Positions 1 through 7,885 of a DNA stretch of 64,000 nt are shown here, one piece after another (position 1 is the stretch's first letter; the number at the start of each line of letters is the position of its first letter). This stretch comes from Erysipelotrichaceae bacterium. GTDB lineage: Bacteria > Bacillota_I > Bacilli_A > Erysipelotrichales > Erysipelotrichaceae. The notes beneath the pieces were generated by a model. The model did not search any database and was not told the DNA's origin. It saw only the letters and a program-made list of their open reading frames with translations. The DNA lies in contig SVBN01000001.1 of NCBI GenBank assembly GCA_015058875.1, positions 1 through 64,000 on the forward strand, read 5' to 3'. The position numbers were made by a program, and so were the translations under genes.

Positions 1-1424
1 ACTTCCGCACCGCATGTTTCCAGTGACTCCACGCTGTGCGCCTTGGAAGAACCTGTCGCTCCGCCGATTCCGTCTCTGCCGGTTCTGCCGCCGAGCAGAA
101 TGACCGCGTCACCCGCTTCGGGGCGCTCGCGGACGACATTTTCCGCCGGTGCGGCCGCAATGACGGCACCGACTTCCATATGCTTGGCAACATAGCCGGG
201 GTGATACAGTTCATGCACTTCACCGGTCGCAAGACCGATCTGGTTTCCGTAGGAGCTGTATCCTGCCGCGGCGGTTGTGACCAGTTTTCTCTGGGGCAGC
301 TTGCCCGCCAGGGTCTGGTCCACCGGCGTCAGCGGATCGCCGGCACCGGTAATGCGCATTGCCTGATAGACATAGCTTCTGCCGGAAAGCGGATCACGGA
401 TCGCTCCGCCGAGACACGTCGCGGCACCGCCGAACGGTTCGATCTCCGTCGGGTGGTTGTGTGTTTCGTTTTTGAACATCAGCAGCCAGTCCTGTTCGCT
501 TCCGTCAATGTCTGCTTTGATCCTGACGGAGCAGGCATTGATTTCTTCGGATTCATCCAGGTCCTTCAGTTTTCCCGACTGCTTCAGCGCTTTCGCACCG
601 ATCGTCGCAAGATCCATCAGGGTAACCGGCTTTTCCTTTTTCAGAACAGCTTTTCTCAGATCCAGATATTCATCATATGCCGCTCTGATATAGTCGGGTT
701 CGATTTCCACATTGTCGATGATCGTGCCGAATGTTGTATGACGGCAGTGATCGCTCCAATAGGTATCGATCACCTTGATTTCCGTGATTCTCGGATCGCG
801 TTTTTCTTCTTCGATAAAGTATTTCTGCAGAAACTGAATATCCGCAAGATCCATTGCCAGTCCGTATGTCTTCAGGAATTCCTTCAGACCGGCTTCATCC
901 AGCTCACGGAACCCTTCCATCACCTGCGGCAGTTCCGGATGCGGATAGCTCTGACGGATGGTCTCAGGCTTTTCCAGCTTTGCTCTTCTTGCCTCGACCG
1001 GATTGATCAGCGTATCCTGAATCCGTTTTTTATCCTCATCGCTCAGTGTTCCCTGAATATAGTAGATTCTGGCTGAGCGCACTTCGGGACGTTCCCTGCA
1101 GGTTGCCAGCTGGATGCACTGGGCACAGCTGTCCGCTCTCTGGTCAAACTGTCCGGGAAGATATTCCACAGCCAGCACCCATTCATCTGCCGCGGGAGCC
1201 GGTGCTTCCTCTTCGTACAGGTCGTCGACCTGGGGTTCGGAAAGAATCGTATATCTGGCCGCAAGGTAATCCTCTTCCAGGATATTTTCAAGATCATACC
1301 GGTTCAGCACGCGGACGCTTCTGACACTGTCATTGCGCAGCGCAATGCGCAGGTCGTTCAGCACCGATTTTGCTTCGACTGCATAGGCAGGCTTCTTTTC
1401 TACAAAACAGCGGTAAACTGTCAT
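1..1424 (-). CDS. purL: Phosphoribosylformylglycinamidine synthase, N-terminal part (runs off left edge)
   Basis: ATP- and glutamine-dependent conversion of FGAR to FGAM, the fourth step of purine synthesis, in the cytosol. The frame is open from an ATG at 1424 to the left edge (about 474 residues). Visible hallmarks are TYWSDHCRHTTF near residues 221-232, the signature NETHNHPTEIEPFGG near 319-333 and GRTGRDGIGGATGSS near 446-460. The extended N-terminal region resembles the long single-chain PurL with a fused glutaminase domain, but that end lies outside the window. Its ATG overlaps the purD stop codon as ATGA, so translation is probably coupled. It is the last visible gene of the operon that begins with purE. 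Confidence 0.95.
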   Translation of the reverse strand, partial: MTVYRCFVEKKPAYAVEAKSVLNDLRIALRNDSVRSVRVLNRYDLENILEEDYLAARYTILSEPQVDDLYEEEAPAPAADEWVLAVEYLPGQFDQRADSCAQCIQLATCRERPEVRSARIYYIQGTLSDEDKKRIQDTLINPVEARRAKLEKPETIRQSYPHPELPQVMEGFRELDEAGLKEFLKTYGLAMDLADIQFLQKYFIEEEKRDPRITEIKVIDTYWSDHCRHTTFGTIIDNVEIEPDYIRAAYDEYLDLRKAVLKKEKPVTLMDLATIGAKALKQSGKLKDLDESEEINACSVRIKADIDGSEQDWLLMFKNETHNHPTEIEPFGGAATCLGGAIRDPLSGRSYVYQAMRITGAGDPLTPVDQTLAGKLPQRKLVTTAAAGYSSYGNQIGLATGEVHELYHPGYVAKHMEVGAVIAAAPAENVVRERPEAGDAVILLGGRTGRDGIGGATGSSKAHSVESLETCGAE

Positions 1425-2695
1425 TTCAGATTTCTCTCCTTCCTGCCGATATCCGTACGGTAATGCATATGCTCAAAGCCGACCGGACCGACTGCCGCAT
1501 AAGCTTTCTCCAGCGCTTCATCCAGGGTTTCACCCTTTGCGCAAAGACCGAGCACACGGCCGCCGTTTGTTACAAACTTTCCGTCTTTCATGGCTGTTCC
1601 GGCATGGTATACCGTAACGCCTTCATGCTGTCCTTTTTCATCCAGGCCATGGATTTCATAGCCTTTCTGATATTTCTGGGGATAGCCCCCGCTTGCTTCG
1701 ATGACGCAGGCACAGCTGCCGCTTTCCCATTCCACGGTGATATCCTTCAGCGTTTCGTCATGAACCGCCTTCATGATTGTGAACAGGTCAGTTTTCAGCA
1801 TCGGAAGCACAACCTGTGTCTCCGGATCGCCGAAACGGCAGTTGTATTCAACGACCTTCGGTCCCTGCGGCGTAATCATCAGGCCGAAATACAGGCAGCC
1901 TTTGAACGGCCGTCCTTCCGCCTTCATCGCATTCATGGTCGGCACAAAGATTTCCTTCATGCATCTTTCAGCCACATCTTCCGTGTAGTACGGACTCGGT
2001 GCGATCGTTCCCATGCCGCCGGTATTCAGACCTTCGTCATTGTCATTTGCACGCTTGTGGTCCATGGAGGAAATCATCGGGTAAATGACATGCGAATCGG
2101 TAAATGCCAGTACGGACACTTCCGGACCGGTCATGAATTCTTCCAGAACAACTCTGCTGCCGGAAGCTCCGAATGCCTTGTCAATCATCATTTCCCGGAC
2201 TGCTTCTTCCGCTTCCTGCTCATTCTGAGCAATCAGCACGCCTTTTCCCAGGGCCAGGCCGTCGGCTTTCAGTACAGCCGGATAGGTGTTCTTTTCCCTG
2301 ATCCTTGCCATCAGCTTCTCTGCATCATCGAAGATTTCATAGGAAGCCGTCGGAATGCCGTATTTATGCATCAGGTCTTTGGAGAACGCCTTGGACGCTT
2401 CAATCACCGCAGCCTTTTTATCGGGACCGAAGCACGGAATTCCTTCCGCTTCCAGCGCATCCACCATTCCCAGTGCCAGCGGATCATCAGGTGTAACCAC
2501 AACGAAATCCGCATGCTCTTTTGCGAATGCCGTCATGCCTTCAATATCCGTTGCCTTGATATTGACACATTCCGCCAGTGCTCCGATTCCGGCGTTGCCG
2601 GGGGCACAGTAAATGTGATCAATCTCTTCAGATCTGCTGAGAGCCAGAATTACCGCATGTTCGCGGCCTCCGGACCCCACGACGAGTACTTTCAT
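1421..2695 (-). CDS. purD: Phosphoribosylamine-glycine ligase (GAR synthetase)
   Basis: Joins phosphoribosylamine and glycine with ATP to form GAR, the second step of purine synthesis. At 424 residues it is the normal length for a stand-alone PurD. It begins with the dinucleotide-like loop VLVVGSGGREHA (residues 3-14), followed by the ATP-grasp domain, which contains YNCRFGDPETQVVLP. The start at 2695 is preceded by GGAGGTATTCCTG. It lies 17 nt downstream of purH and overlaps purL by 4 nt. Nothing is unusual in the protein. The role in the operon is certain from family membership and from the run of pur genes around it. Confidence 0.97.
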   Translation of the reverse strand: MKVLVVGSGGREHAVILALSRSEEIDHIYCAPGNAGIGALAECVNIKATDIEGMTAFAKEHADFVVVTPDDPLALGMVDALEAEGIPCFGPDKKAAVIEASKAFSKDLMHKYGIPTASYEIFDDAEKLMARIREKNTYPAVLKADGLALGKGVLIAQNEQEAEEAVREMMIDKAFGASGSRVVLEEFMTGPEVSVLAFTDSHVIYPMISSMDHKRANDNDEGLNTGGMGTIAPSPYYTEDVAERCMKEIFVPTMNAMKAEGRPFKGCLYFGLMITPQGPKVVEYNCRFGDPETQVVLPMLKTDLFTIMKAVHDETLKDITVEWESGSCACVIEASGGYPQKYQKGYEIHGLDEKGQHEGVTVYHAGTAMKDGKFVTNGGRVLGLCAKGETLDEALEKAYAAVGPVGFEHMHYRTDIGRKERNLK

Positions 2696-2712
2696 CAGGA
2701 ATACCTCCGGTA

Positions 2713-3888
2713 TCAGTGATGGAACAGACGGATTCCGTTGAATGCCATCACCATGTCATATTTGTTGCAGGTCTCAATGACGTTGTCGTCACGGATGGAT
2801 CCGCCGGGTTCAACAACATACTGGACGCCGCTCTTGCGCGCTCTTTCAATGTTGTCTCCGAACGGGAAGAATGCATCGGATCCCAGGGATACGCCGCTGT
2901 TCTTCTTCAGCCATTCCTTCTTTTCCTCATCGGTGAATACCGCCGGTTTTTCCGTGAAGAATTTCTCCCATGTGCCGTCGGCCAGGATATCTTCATATTC
3001 ATTGCCGATGTAAACATCGATGCAGTTGTCTCTGTCAGCTCTGCGGATATCCGCTCTGAACGGGAGGTTCAGAACCTGCGGAGCCTGGCGCAGCCACCAG
3101 TGATCGGCCTTGTCGCCGGCAAGTCTTGTGCAGTGCACGCGGCTCTGCTGGCCGGCACCGACGCCGATGACCTGACCGTTCTTCGCATAGGCAACGGAGT
3201 TGGACTGCGTATATTTCAGAGTGATCAGGGCGATGATCAGATCGCGCTTTGCCTCCTCGGGGAGGTTCTTGTTTTCGGTAACGATATTTGTAAGAACGGA
3301 TTCATCCAGGACGATTTCATTTCTGCCCTGTTCGAATGTGATGCCGAACACCTGCTTGTGCTCGATCGGAGCCGGTACATAATCCGGATCGATCTGAATG
3401 ACATTGTAATTGCCGTTCTTCTTTGTTCTCAGGATTTCCAGTGCTTCTTCTGTATAACCCGGTGCGATAACGCCGTCGGAAACTTCTTTCTTCAGAAGTC
3501 TTGCCGTATCCGCGTCGCAGATATCGGACAGCGCCGCAAAATCACCGTAGGAGCTCATGCGGTCCGCGCCTCTGGCTCTTGCGTATGCGGAAGCGATCGG
3601 GGAAAGCTCTCCATCGCCTGTAAAGTAGATCTTCCGTTCGATCTCGCTCAGTTCCACGCCGACTGCCGCGCCGGCCGGAGATACATGCTTGAAGCTCGCT
3701 GCGGAAGGCAGACCTGTCGCAGCCTTGAGTTCCTTGACGAGCTGCCAGCTGTTCAGGGCATCCATGAAGTTGATATAGCCCGGACGGCCGTTGAGAACAG
3801 TTACCGGAAGTTCACCATCTTCCACGTAGATTCTGGAAGGCTTCTGATTGGGGTTGCAGCCGTACTTTAATGCGAGTTCCTTTGCCAT
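2713..3888 (-). CDS. purH: AICAR formyltransferase, stand-alone (no IMP cyclohydrolase domain)
   Basis: Formylates AICAR to FAICAR with 10-formyl-THF, the penultimate step to IMP. The 391-residue protein starts directly with the transformylase part (LKYGCNPNQKPSRIY near residues 7-21; ASFKHVSPAGAAVG near 64-77). Usual bacterial PurH is a bifunctional enzyme of about 510 residues with an N-terminal MGS-like IMP cyclohydrolase domain; that domain is absent here. The missing activity is supplied by the adjacent upstream gene. The start codon shares one base with the stop of that gene (TAATG) and has the SD AAAGGAG. The protein name often appears as phosphoribosylaminoimidazolecarboxamide formyltransferase. 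Confidence 0.94.
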   Translation of the reverse strand: MAKELALKYGCNPNQKPSRIYVEDGELPVTVLNGRPGYINFMDALNSWQLVKELKAATGLPSAASFKHVSPAGAAVGVELSEIERKIYFTGDGELSPIASAYARARGADRMSSYGDFAALSDICDADTARLLKKEVSDGVIAPGYTEEALEILRTKKNGNYNVIQIDPDYVPAPIEHKQVFGITFEQGRNEIVLDESVLTNIVTENKNLPEEAKRDLIIALITLKYTQSNSVAYAKNGQVIGVGAGQQSRVHCTRLAGDKADHWWLRQAPQVLNLPFRADIRRADRDNCIDVYIGNEYEDILADGTWEKFFTEKPAVFTDEEKKEWLKKNSGVSLGSDAFFPFGDNIERARKSGVQYVVEPGGSIRDDNVIETCNKYDMVMAFNGIRLFHH

Positions 3889-4604
3889 TATGCATTCTCC
3901 TTTACATTGCGGTTAAAGATTTCTGTTTTCACTTCGCCTGTTTCCAGATCGATGGATCTGACGAACAGGGATACGCGGTTGTCATGATTCAGTGCTTCCC
4001 AGAGATTCTTTCCGAAGTCCTCAAACGGTTCTTTTGCGACTTCGTATCTGACCGGCTCGCCGGAGAAGGAAGGAATCGGATTTCCGTCTGTTTCATATGT
4101 GTGGATGATTCTGCCTTCGCCTGCGGGCAGTTCATCATAATCAAAGAACTGTCTCTGTACATTCGCATCGCTTCCGTCTGCGCTCTTGAGGATGGAGAAG
4201 CTTGCCTTTGCGCCGGTGACAACTGCGGAAATGCGCGGTGTCCAGTTCGGTCCGTCCGGTTCAAATGTTCTTGTTCTCAGAGCATCTTCAAAGCTCTTTC
4301 CGTCTGCCATGAAATCATAGATCGTATCGGTCTGATTGCCGTTTGTGACGATGGTTGTCCCGTTCAGGACTCTGACCGGCGCATAGATAATCAGGGAAGG
4401 ATCCTTCATCTTCGATGCATCAAATGCTTCGGTTCTCAGACCTTCGCCTTCCTCAACGAAGATGCGGTTTCTGGAGTTCTCGCTTCTGCCCATGATGAAG
4501 TATCCGATGCGGATCTTTCTGCCGCACGGCGTGCGTCCGATCGCGATGCCTCTGCCGGGGTATGTGTTTGCGGAAAGATATTTGTAGAGATCAACCTTGT
4601 TCAT
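3888..4604 (-). CDS. purO: IMP cyclohydrolase, PurO-like
   Basis: Closes FAICAR to IMP, the last step of de novo purine synthesis. The 238-residue protein carries the PurO family hallmarks YPGRGIAIGRT (residues 16-26) and FIMGRSENSRNRIF (residues 36-49), and has no MGS-like fold. PurO was first described in archaea, and related proteins occur in some Firmicutes next to a shortened PurH, as here. The gene lies between purN and purH with ATGA overlap upstream (4601-4604) and a one-base overlap downstream, so it is cotranslated with both. The assignment comes from sequence memory plus operon logic; the symbol purO is used by analogy. Confidence 0.88.
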   Translation of the reverse strand: MNKVDLYKYLSANTYPGRGIAIGRTPCGRKIRIGYFIMGRSENSRNRIFVEEGEGLRTEAFDASKMKDPSLIIYAPVRVLNGTTIVTNGNQTDTIYDFMADGKSFEDALRTRTFEPDGPNWTPRISAVVTGAKASFSILKSADGSDANVQRQFFDYDELPAGEGRIIHTYETDGNPIPSFSGEPVRYEVAKEPFEDFGKNLWEALNHDNRVSLFVRSIDLETGEVKTEIFNRNVKENA

Positions 4605-5209
4605 ATGTCCTCCTCCTTATCCAGAGCTTCGCTCAGCTGCTTCATTGCCTGCGGCAGCAGGATCCACTCTGCTTCTTCCATAATTCTTCTCTGCAATGTT
4701 TCGGGTGTGTCATCCTCATGGACGTCGACTGCCTTCTGCAGCAGGATTCTTCCTCCGTCCGGAATTTCGTTGACAAAATGCACGGTAGCGCCGCTGACCT
4801 TCACGCCTTTGGCAAGCGCCGCTTCATGGACCTTCAGTCCGTAGAAGCCCTTGCCGCAGAACGACGGGATCAGTGCCGGGTGCACGTTGATGATGCGCTC
4901 GGGATAAGCCCGAATCACTTCCGGCCCGAGAATGCTGAGGAATCCGGCGAGAATCACCAGATCAATCTCATGTTCCTTCAGTGCGGTCACAATCGCATGA
5001 TCATATGCTTCCTGGGATTCATAATCCTTCCGCCGGATGACCGTGCTTTCAATGCCGGCGTTCGCCGCCCTTTCCAGCGCATATGCCTTCGGGCTGGATG
5101 AGAGCACAAGCTCTATTTTTCCGTGCGGATTGTTTCCGGCTTTTTCAAAATCGATCAGTGCCTGCAGATTGGTTCCGCCGCCGCTGACCAGCACCGCAAT
5201 CCGGATCAT
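4601..5209 (-). CDS. purN: Phosphoribosylglycinamide formyltransferase
   Basis: Transfers a formyl group from 10-formyl-THF to GAR, giving FGAR. At 202 residues it has the standard PurN length. The N-terminus [16 protein letters not shown] (residues 3-18) is the phosphate-binding loop. The catalytic region [17 protein letters not shown] (about residues 109-125) holds the Asn-x-His pair, and [14 protein letters not shown] (about residues 140-153) supplies the conserved His and Asp neighbours. It overlaps both purM and purO by 4 nt (ATGA at 5206-5209 and 4601-4604). No regulatory site of its own was seen, so it is expressed with the operon. Confidence 0.97.
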   Translation of the reverse strand: MIRIAVLVSGGGTNLQALIDFEKAGNNPHGKIELVLSSSPKAYALERAANAGIESTVIRRKDYESQEAYDHAIVTALKEHEIDLVILAGFLSILGPEVIRAYPERIINVHPALIPSFCGKGFYGLKVHEAALAKGVKVSGATVHFVNEIPDGGRILLQKAVDVHEDDTPETLQRRIMEEAEWILLPQAMKQLSEALDKEEDI

Positions 5210-6255
5210 AATGCCTCCCTGAAGACAACGGAATGATCGCCTTCCGTCATCCGTCCGATGACATGCGCCTCAACTCCGTTATCCGAGAGAATGCCGAGCA
5301 CTTCTTCGGCATCCGCTTCGCTGACAAACATCGCCATGCCGATGCCCATGTTGAAGGTATTGTACATATCATGTTCGCTGATTCCGCCTTCCCGCTGAAT
5401 CAGCCGGAAAACCGGCAGGACGCGCCAGGATCCCTTGCGGATTTCCGCATTCAGATCTTTTCCGAAGGCACGGGGCAGATTCTCCTGGAAGCCTCCGCCG
5501 GTAATATGCGCAATCGCATGCACATTGATTTTCTTCAATACTTCCAGCACCGGCTTCACATAGATTTTTGTCGGTTCCAGAAGCACTTCGCCGAGCGGTT
5601 TTCCGAGATCCGCCGCATATTCCTTCAGCACTTCCGGTTCCGTAATATCGAACACCTTGCGCACGAGGGAGAATCCGTTGGAATGGACGCCGCTGGAGGC
5701 AAGACCGATAATCACATCTCCTGCCTTTACGGCAGCAGGATCCAGAATCTTTTCCTGATCCACCACGCCGACGGAGAATCCGGCGAGATCATATTCATCT
5801 TCCGGCATCAGACCCGGATGTTCCGCTGTTTCGCCGCCGATCAGCGCGCAGCCTGCCTGAACGCAGCCTTCCGCAACACCGCCGACAATCTCGGCGATCT
5901 TTTCAGGAATGTTTTTACCGCAGGCAATATAATCCAGGAAGAACATCGGAGCTCCGCCTGTGCAGATGATGTCATTGACGCACATTGCAACGCAGTCAAT
6001 GCCGACCGTATCGTGCTTGTCCATCAGGAAGGCAATCTTCAGTTTTGTTCCGACGCCGTCCGTACCGGAAACAAGCACCGGGTGCTTCATTCCCGCAGTC
6101 TGCGGATCAAACAGGCCTCCGAATCCGCCGATTCCTTCCATCACGCCGGGAACAGCAGTTCTTGCGACATGCTGTTTCATCAGCTCTACGGAACGGTAGC
6201 CGGCTGTTACATCCACGCCTGCGACTTTATAGCTTTCGCTGTAGCTTTTTTCCAT
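5206..6255 (-). CDS. purM: Phosphoribosylformylglycinamidine cyclo-ligase (AIR synthetase)
   Basis: ATP-dependent ring closure of FGAM to AIR, the fifth step of the pathway. The 349-residue length is normal. The sequence [18 protein letters not shown] near the N-terminus, [17 protein letters not shown] (near residues 60-76) and [21 protein letters not shown] (near residues 140-160) are PurM/HypE-fold signatures for nucleotide and substrate binding; [13 protein letters not shown] follows in the C-terminal half. It starts 12 nt after purE and overlaps purN by 4 nt. Nothing is unusual. Confidence 0.97.
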   Translation of the reverse strand: MEKSYSESYKVAGVDVTAGYRSVELMKQHVARTAVPGVMEGIGGFGGLFDPQTAGMKHPVLVSGTDGVGTKLKIAFLMDKHDTVGIDCVAMCVNDIICTGGAPMFFLDYIACGKNIPEKIAEIVGGVAEGCVQAGCALIGGETAEHPGLMPEDEYDLAGFSVGVVDQEKILDPAAVKAGDVIIGLASSGVHSNGFSLVRKVFDITEPEVLKEYAADLGKPLGEVLLEPTKIYVKPVLEVLKKINVHAIAHITGGGFQENLPRAFGKDLNAEIRKGSWRVLPVFRLIQREGGISEHDMYNTFNMGIGMAMFVSEADAEEVLGILSDNGVEAHVIGRMTEGDHSVVFREAL

Positions 6256-6267
6256 ATCTCCTCCAGT

Positions 6268-6768
6268 TTATCCGTTCTCCTGCAGTTTCTTCTGCAGCGC
6301 TTCATCTTTTGCCAGAACATTTTCGGTCATTGCCCGGCGCTCTTCGGCGAGCTTCTCGGCAAGCTGTGCATCATCAACCGCAAGGATCTGCGCCGCCAGC
6401 CATGCGGCGTTCTTTGCGCCGTCAATCGCAACCGATGCGACCGGAATTCCCGGAGGCATCATGACTGTGGAAAGCAGTGCATCCGTTCCTTCCAGAACCG
6501 CAGACTTCAGCGGAACGCCGATCACGGGCAGAGTTGTATGCGCAGCCAGTACGCCGGCAAGCGCCGCAGACATTCCGGCTCCGGCAATAATCACGCCGAA
6601 TCCGTTCTCTCTGGCGTCCGACGCAAACGCGGCCGCCTGCACCGGAGTGCGGTGCGCACTGTAGACATGCGCTTCAAATCCGATCCCGAGACTTTCCAGA
6701 ACCGGGAATGCTTTGGACATGACATTCAGATCGCTGTCACTGCCCATGATGATGCCGACTTTTTTCAT
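6268..6768 (-). CDS. purE: 5-(carboxyamino)imidazole ribonucleotide mutase
   Basis: First visible gene of the operon. PurE class I interconverts N5-CAIR and CAIR, which normally requires a PurK partner; no purK is in this window. The 166-residue protein shows MGSDSDLNVM (residues 8-17) and YSAHRTP (residues 37-43), which contains the catalytic His, and a Gly-rich AGAGMSAALAGV stretch near residue 62. The ATG at 6768 is preceded by GGAGGGAGGC. Just upstream is a strong terminator-like hairpin (6787-6818), so transcription entering purE is either attenuated there or starts within about 20 nt of the gene. Family identity is secure; the regulation is inferred. Confidence 0.96.
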   Translation of the reverse strand: MKKVGIIMGSDSDLNVMSKAFPVLESLGIGFEAHVYSAHRTPVQAAAFASDARENGFGVIIAGAGMSAALAGVLAAHTTLPVIGVPLKSAVLEGTDALLSTVMMPPGIPVASVAIDGAKNAAWLAAQILAVDDAQLAEKLAEERRAMTENVLAKDEALQKKLQENG

Positions 6769-6786
6769 TGATATGCCTCCCTCCGT

Positions 6787-6818
6787 AAAAAAAGCTCAGG
6801 AATAGAGTTCCCAAGCCT
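6787..6818 (-). terminator. Terminator-like hairpin in the purE leader
   Basis: On the minus strand an 11-bp stem (AGGCTTGGGAA / TTCCTGAGCTT, including G-U pairs) with loop CTCTA is followed by a run of seven T. It ends only about 20 nt before the purE start, a placement typical of transcription attenuators. The stop codon of a 73-codon open frame lies in its 3' arm. I could not recognise a purine, ZTP, PRPP or T-box aptamer upstream. Confidence 0.6.
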
Positions 6819-7017
6819 GATTCGTTTTACTGCATACCGCGCCGAAAACAATATCAATGTTTCCGCAGTTTCTGTTGTGAACAATTGAGACATTCCCTGC
6901 CATAACATAGTTCCTTTCCGGTGCGCTGCCATCCGGCGAACATATCGTATATGATGCCGCCGTGATTGTAAAGATGACGCTGTCACAGAGTCCGTGGATG
7001 AAAGATATCCTGTTCAT
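6796..7017 (-). CDS. Small open frame in the purE leader (73 codons)
   Basis: This frame runs from an ATG at 7017 to a TGA at 6796-6798, inside the terminator hairpin that precedes purE. The peptide starts MNRISFIHGLCDSVIF and ends KTNQAWELYS. No family is recognised. Against coding: there is no good SD (only GGAAGCC close to the ATG) and its third-position GC looks lower than in the neighbours. For coding: it fills most of an otherwise empty 345-nt gap and stops exactly in the attenuator. It could be a leader ORF, a small gene with its own terminator, or chance. Confidence 0.3.
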   Translation of the reverse strand: MNRISFIHGLCDSVIFTITAASYTICSPDGSAPERNYVMAGNVSIVHNRNCGNIDIVFGAVCSKTNQAWELYS

Positions 7018-7113
7018 CCGGCTTCCGTGCTCTCTGACAACACAAGCAGTTTATCACAAAGGTTTTTATCTGTCTCGATGGATTCGGCGAAATATTTTTC
7101 ACTTTTTCCGTCT

Positions 7114-7815
7114 TCATGAAACAAGCGGCAGAATATACATCATCCAGAGCGCCGAAAGCGGCATCACCAGAATCATAGCCGGTATCATATCCGGAGTCGG
7201 AAACATTTTCAGATTCAGGATGCGGAATCCGGTCGCCACCATGATAAATCCGCCGCAGGCCTTGAAGTCATTGATCATGGCCGGCGTTGTCAGCGGGTAG
7301 ATGACACGTGCCAGCAGGAACAGCGCCGTCATGATTGCAAACTGGGGAAGCGCAATCACGCTGACGGTTTTCTTCAATGTGCAGGCGAAGATCAGGGCGG
7401 TAAACAGATCCAGAATGCTTTTGGAAATCAGAATGGAATGATCGCCGTTCATACCCGAAACAATCGATCCGTAAATACCGGTTCCGCTTGCACAGAACAG
7501 CACGATTGCCGTCAGCAGCAGCTCGTCATTTTCACCGGCGGAACCGAACGCCTTCTGCATCAGCTTTGCGCCGGATCGGATTTTATCGCCGAGATGAATG
7601 ACAATCCCGGATGCGGTGCCCAGAATCAGGGCAAAGATCACCGCCGGCATATTCTGCATCAGAACAATACTGGATATTCCCATTCCCATGGACGCAAGTC
7701 CGAAGATCATATTCAGCGATGCATTCAGCTCATCGGAGATTCTGTCTCCGAGCACACTTCCGATCATACCCCCGATAAAAACAGAAAGACAGTTAATGAT
7801 AATTCCAACCGGCAT
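7114..7815 (-). CDS. DUF554 family integral membrane protein
   Basis: A 233-residue polytopic membrane protein with about six or seven hydrophobic segments. The N-terminus GIIINCLSVFIGGMIGSVLG followed by a Ser/Asn-rich loop and LASMGMGISSI matches the DUF554 family (YdfK/YqgA type), whose substrate and function are unknown. It starts at 7815 with SD AAGGGGGAACC. It stands alone, between the purE leader and the serC-serA operon; its stop (7114) is close to the leader of purE. The family call rests on the N-terminal pattern and on hydrophobicity. No transport function can be assigned from sequence alone. Confidence 0.85.
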   Translation of the reverse strand: MPVGIIINCLSVFIGGMIGSVLGDRISDELNASLNMIFGLASMGMGISSIVLMQNMPAVIFALILGTASGIVIHLGDKIRSGAKLMQKAFGSAGENDELLLTAIVLFCASGTGIYGSIVSGMNGDHSILISKSILDLFTALIFACTLKKTVSVIALPQFAIMTALFLLARVIYPLTTPAMINDFKACGGFIMVATGFRILNLKMFPTPDMIPAMILVMPLSALWMMYILPLVS

Positions 7816-7885
7816 AACAGGTTCCCCCTTTACCGCTGATTATCATAGCACTGTCTTTTCCGAACTCCCTGTCAAAAACCGGGTG

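Noticed and set aside
36..1076. Long plus-strand open frame (346 codons) opposite purL
   Set aside because: It is antisense to clear PurL motifs on the minus strand and its translation shows no family features.
5233..6771. Plus-strand open frame of 512 codons opposite purM and purE
   Set aside because: Antisense shadow; both genes beneath it have intact family motifs and matching ribosome-binding sites.
6769..7113. Purine, ZTP or PRPP riboswitch in the purE leader
   Set aside because: None of the conserved cores I know for these classes (for example the ZTP CCGCCUGGGC element) was found. It is left as an unrecognised leader.
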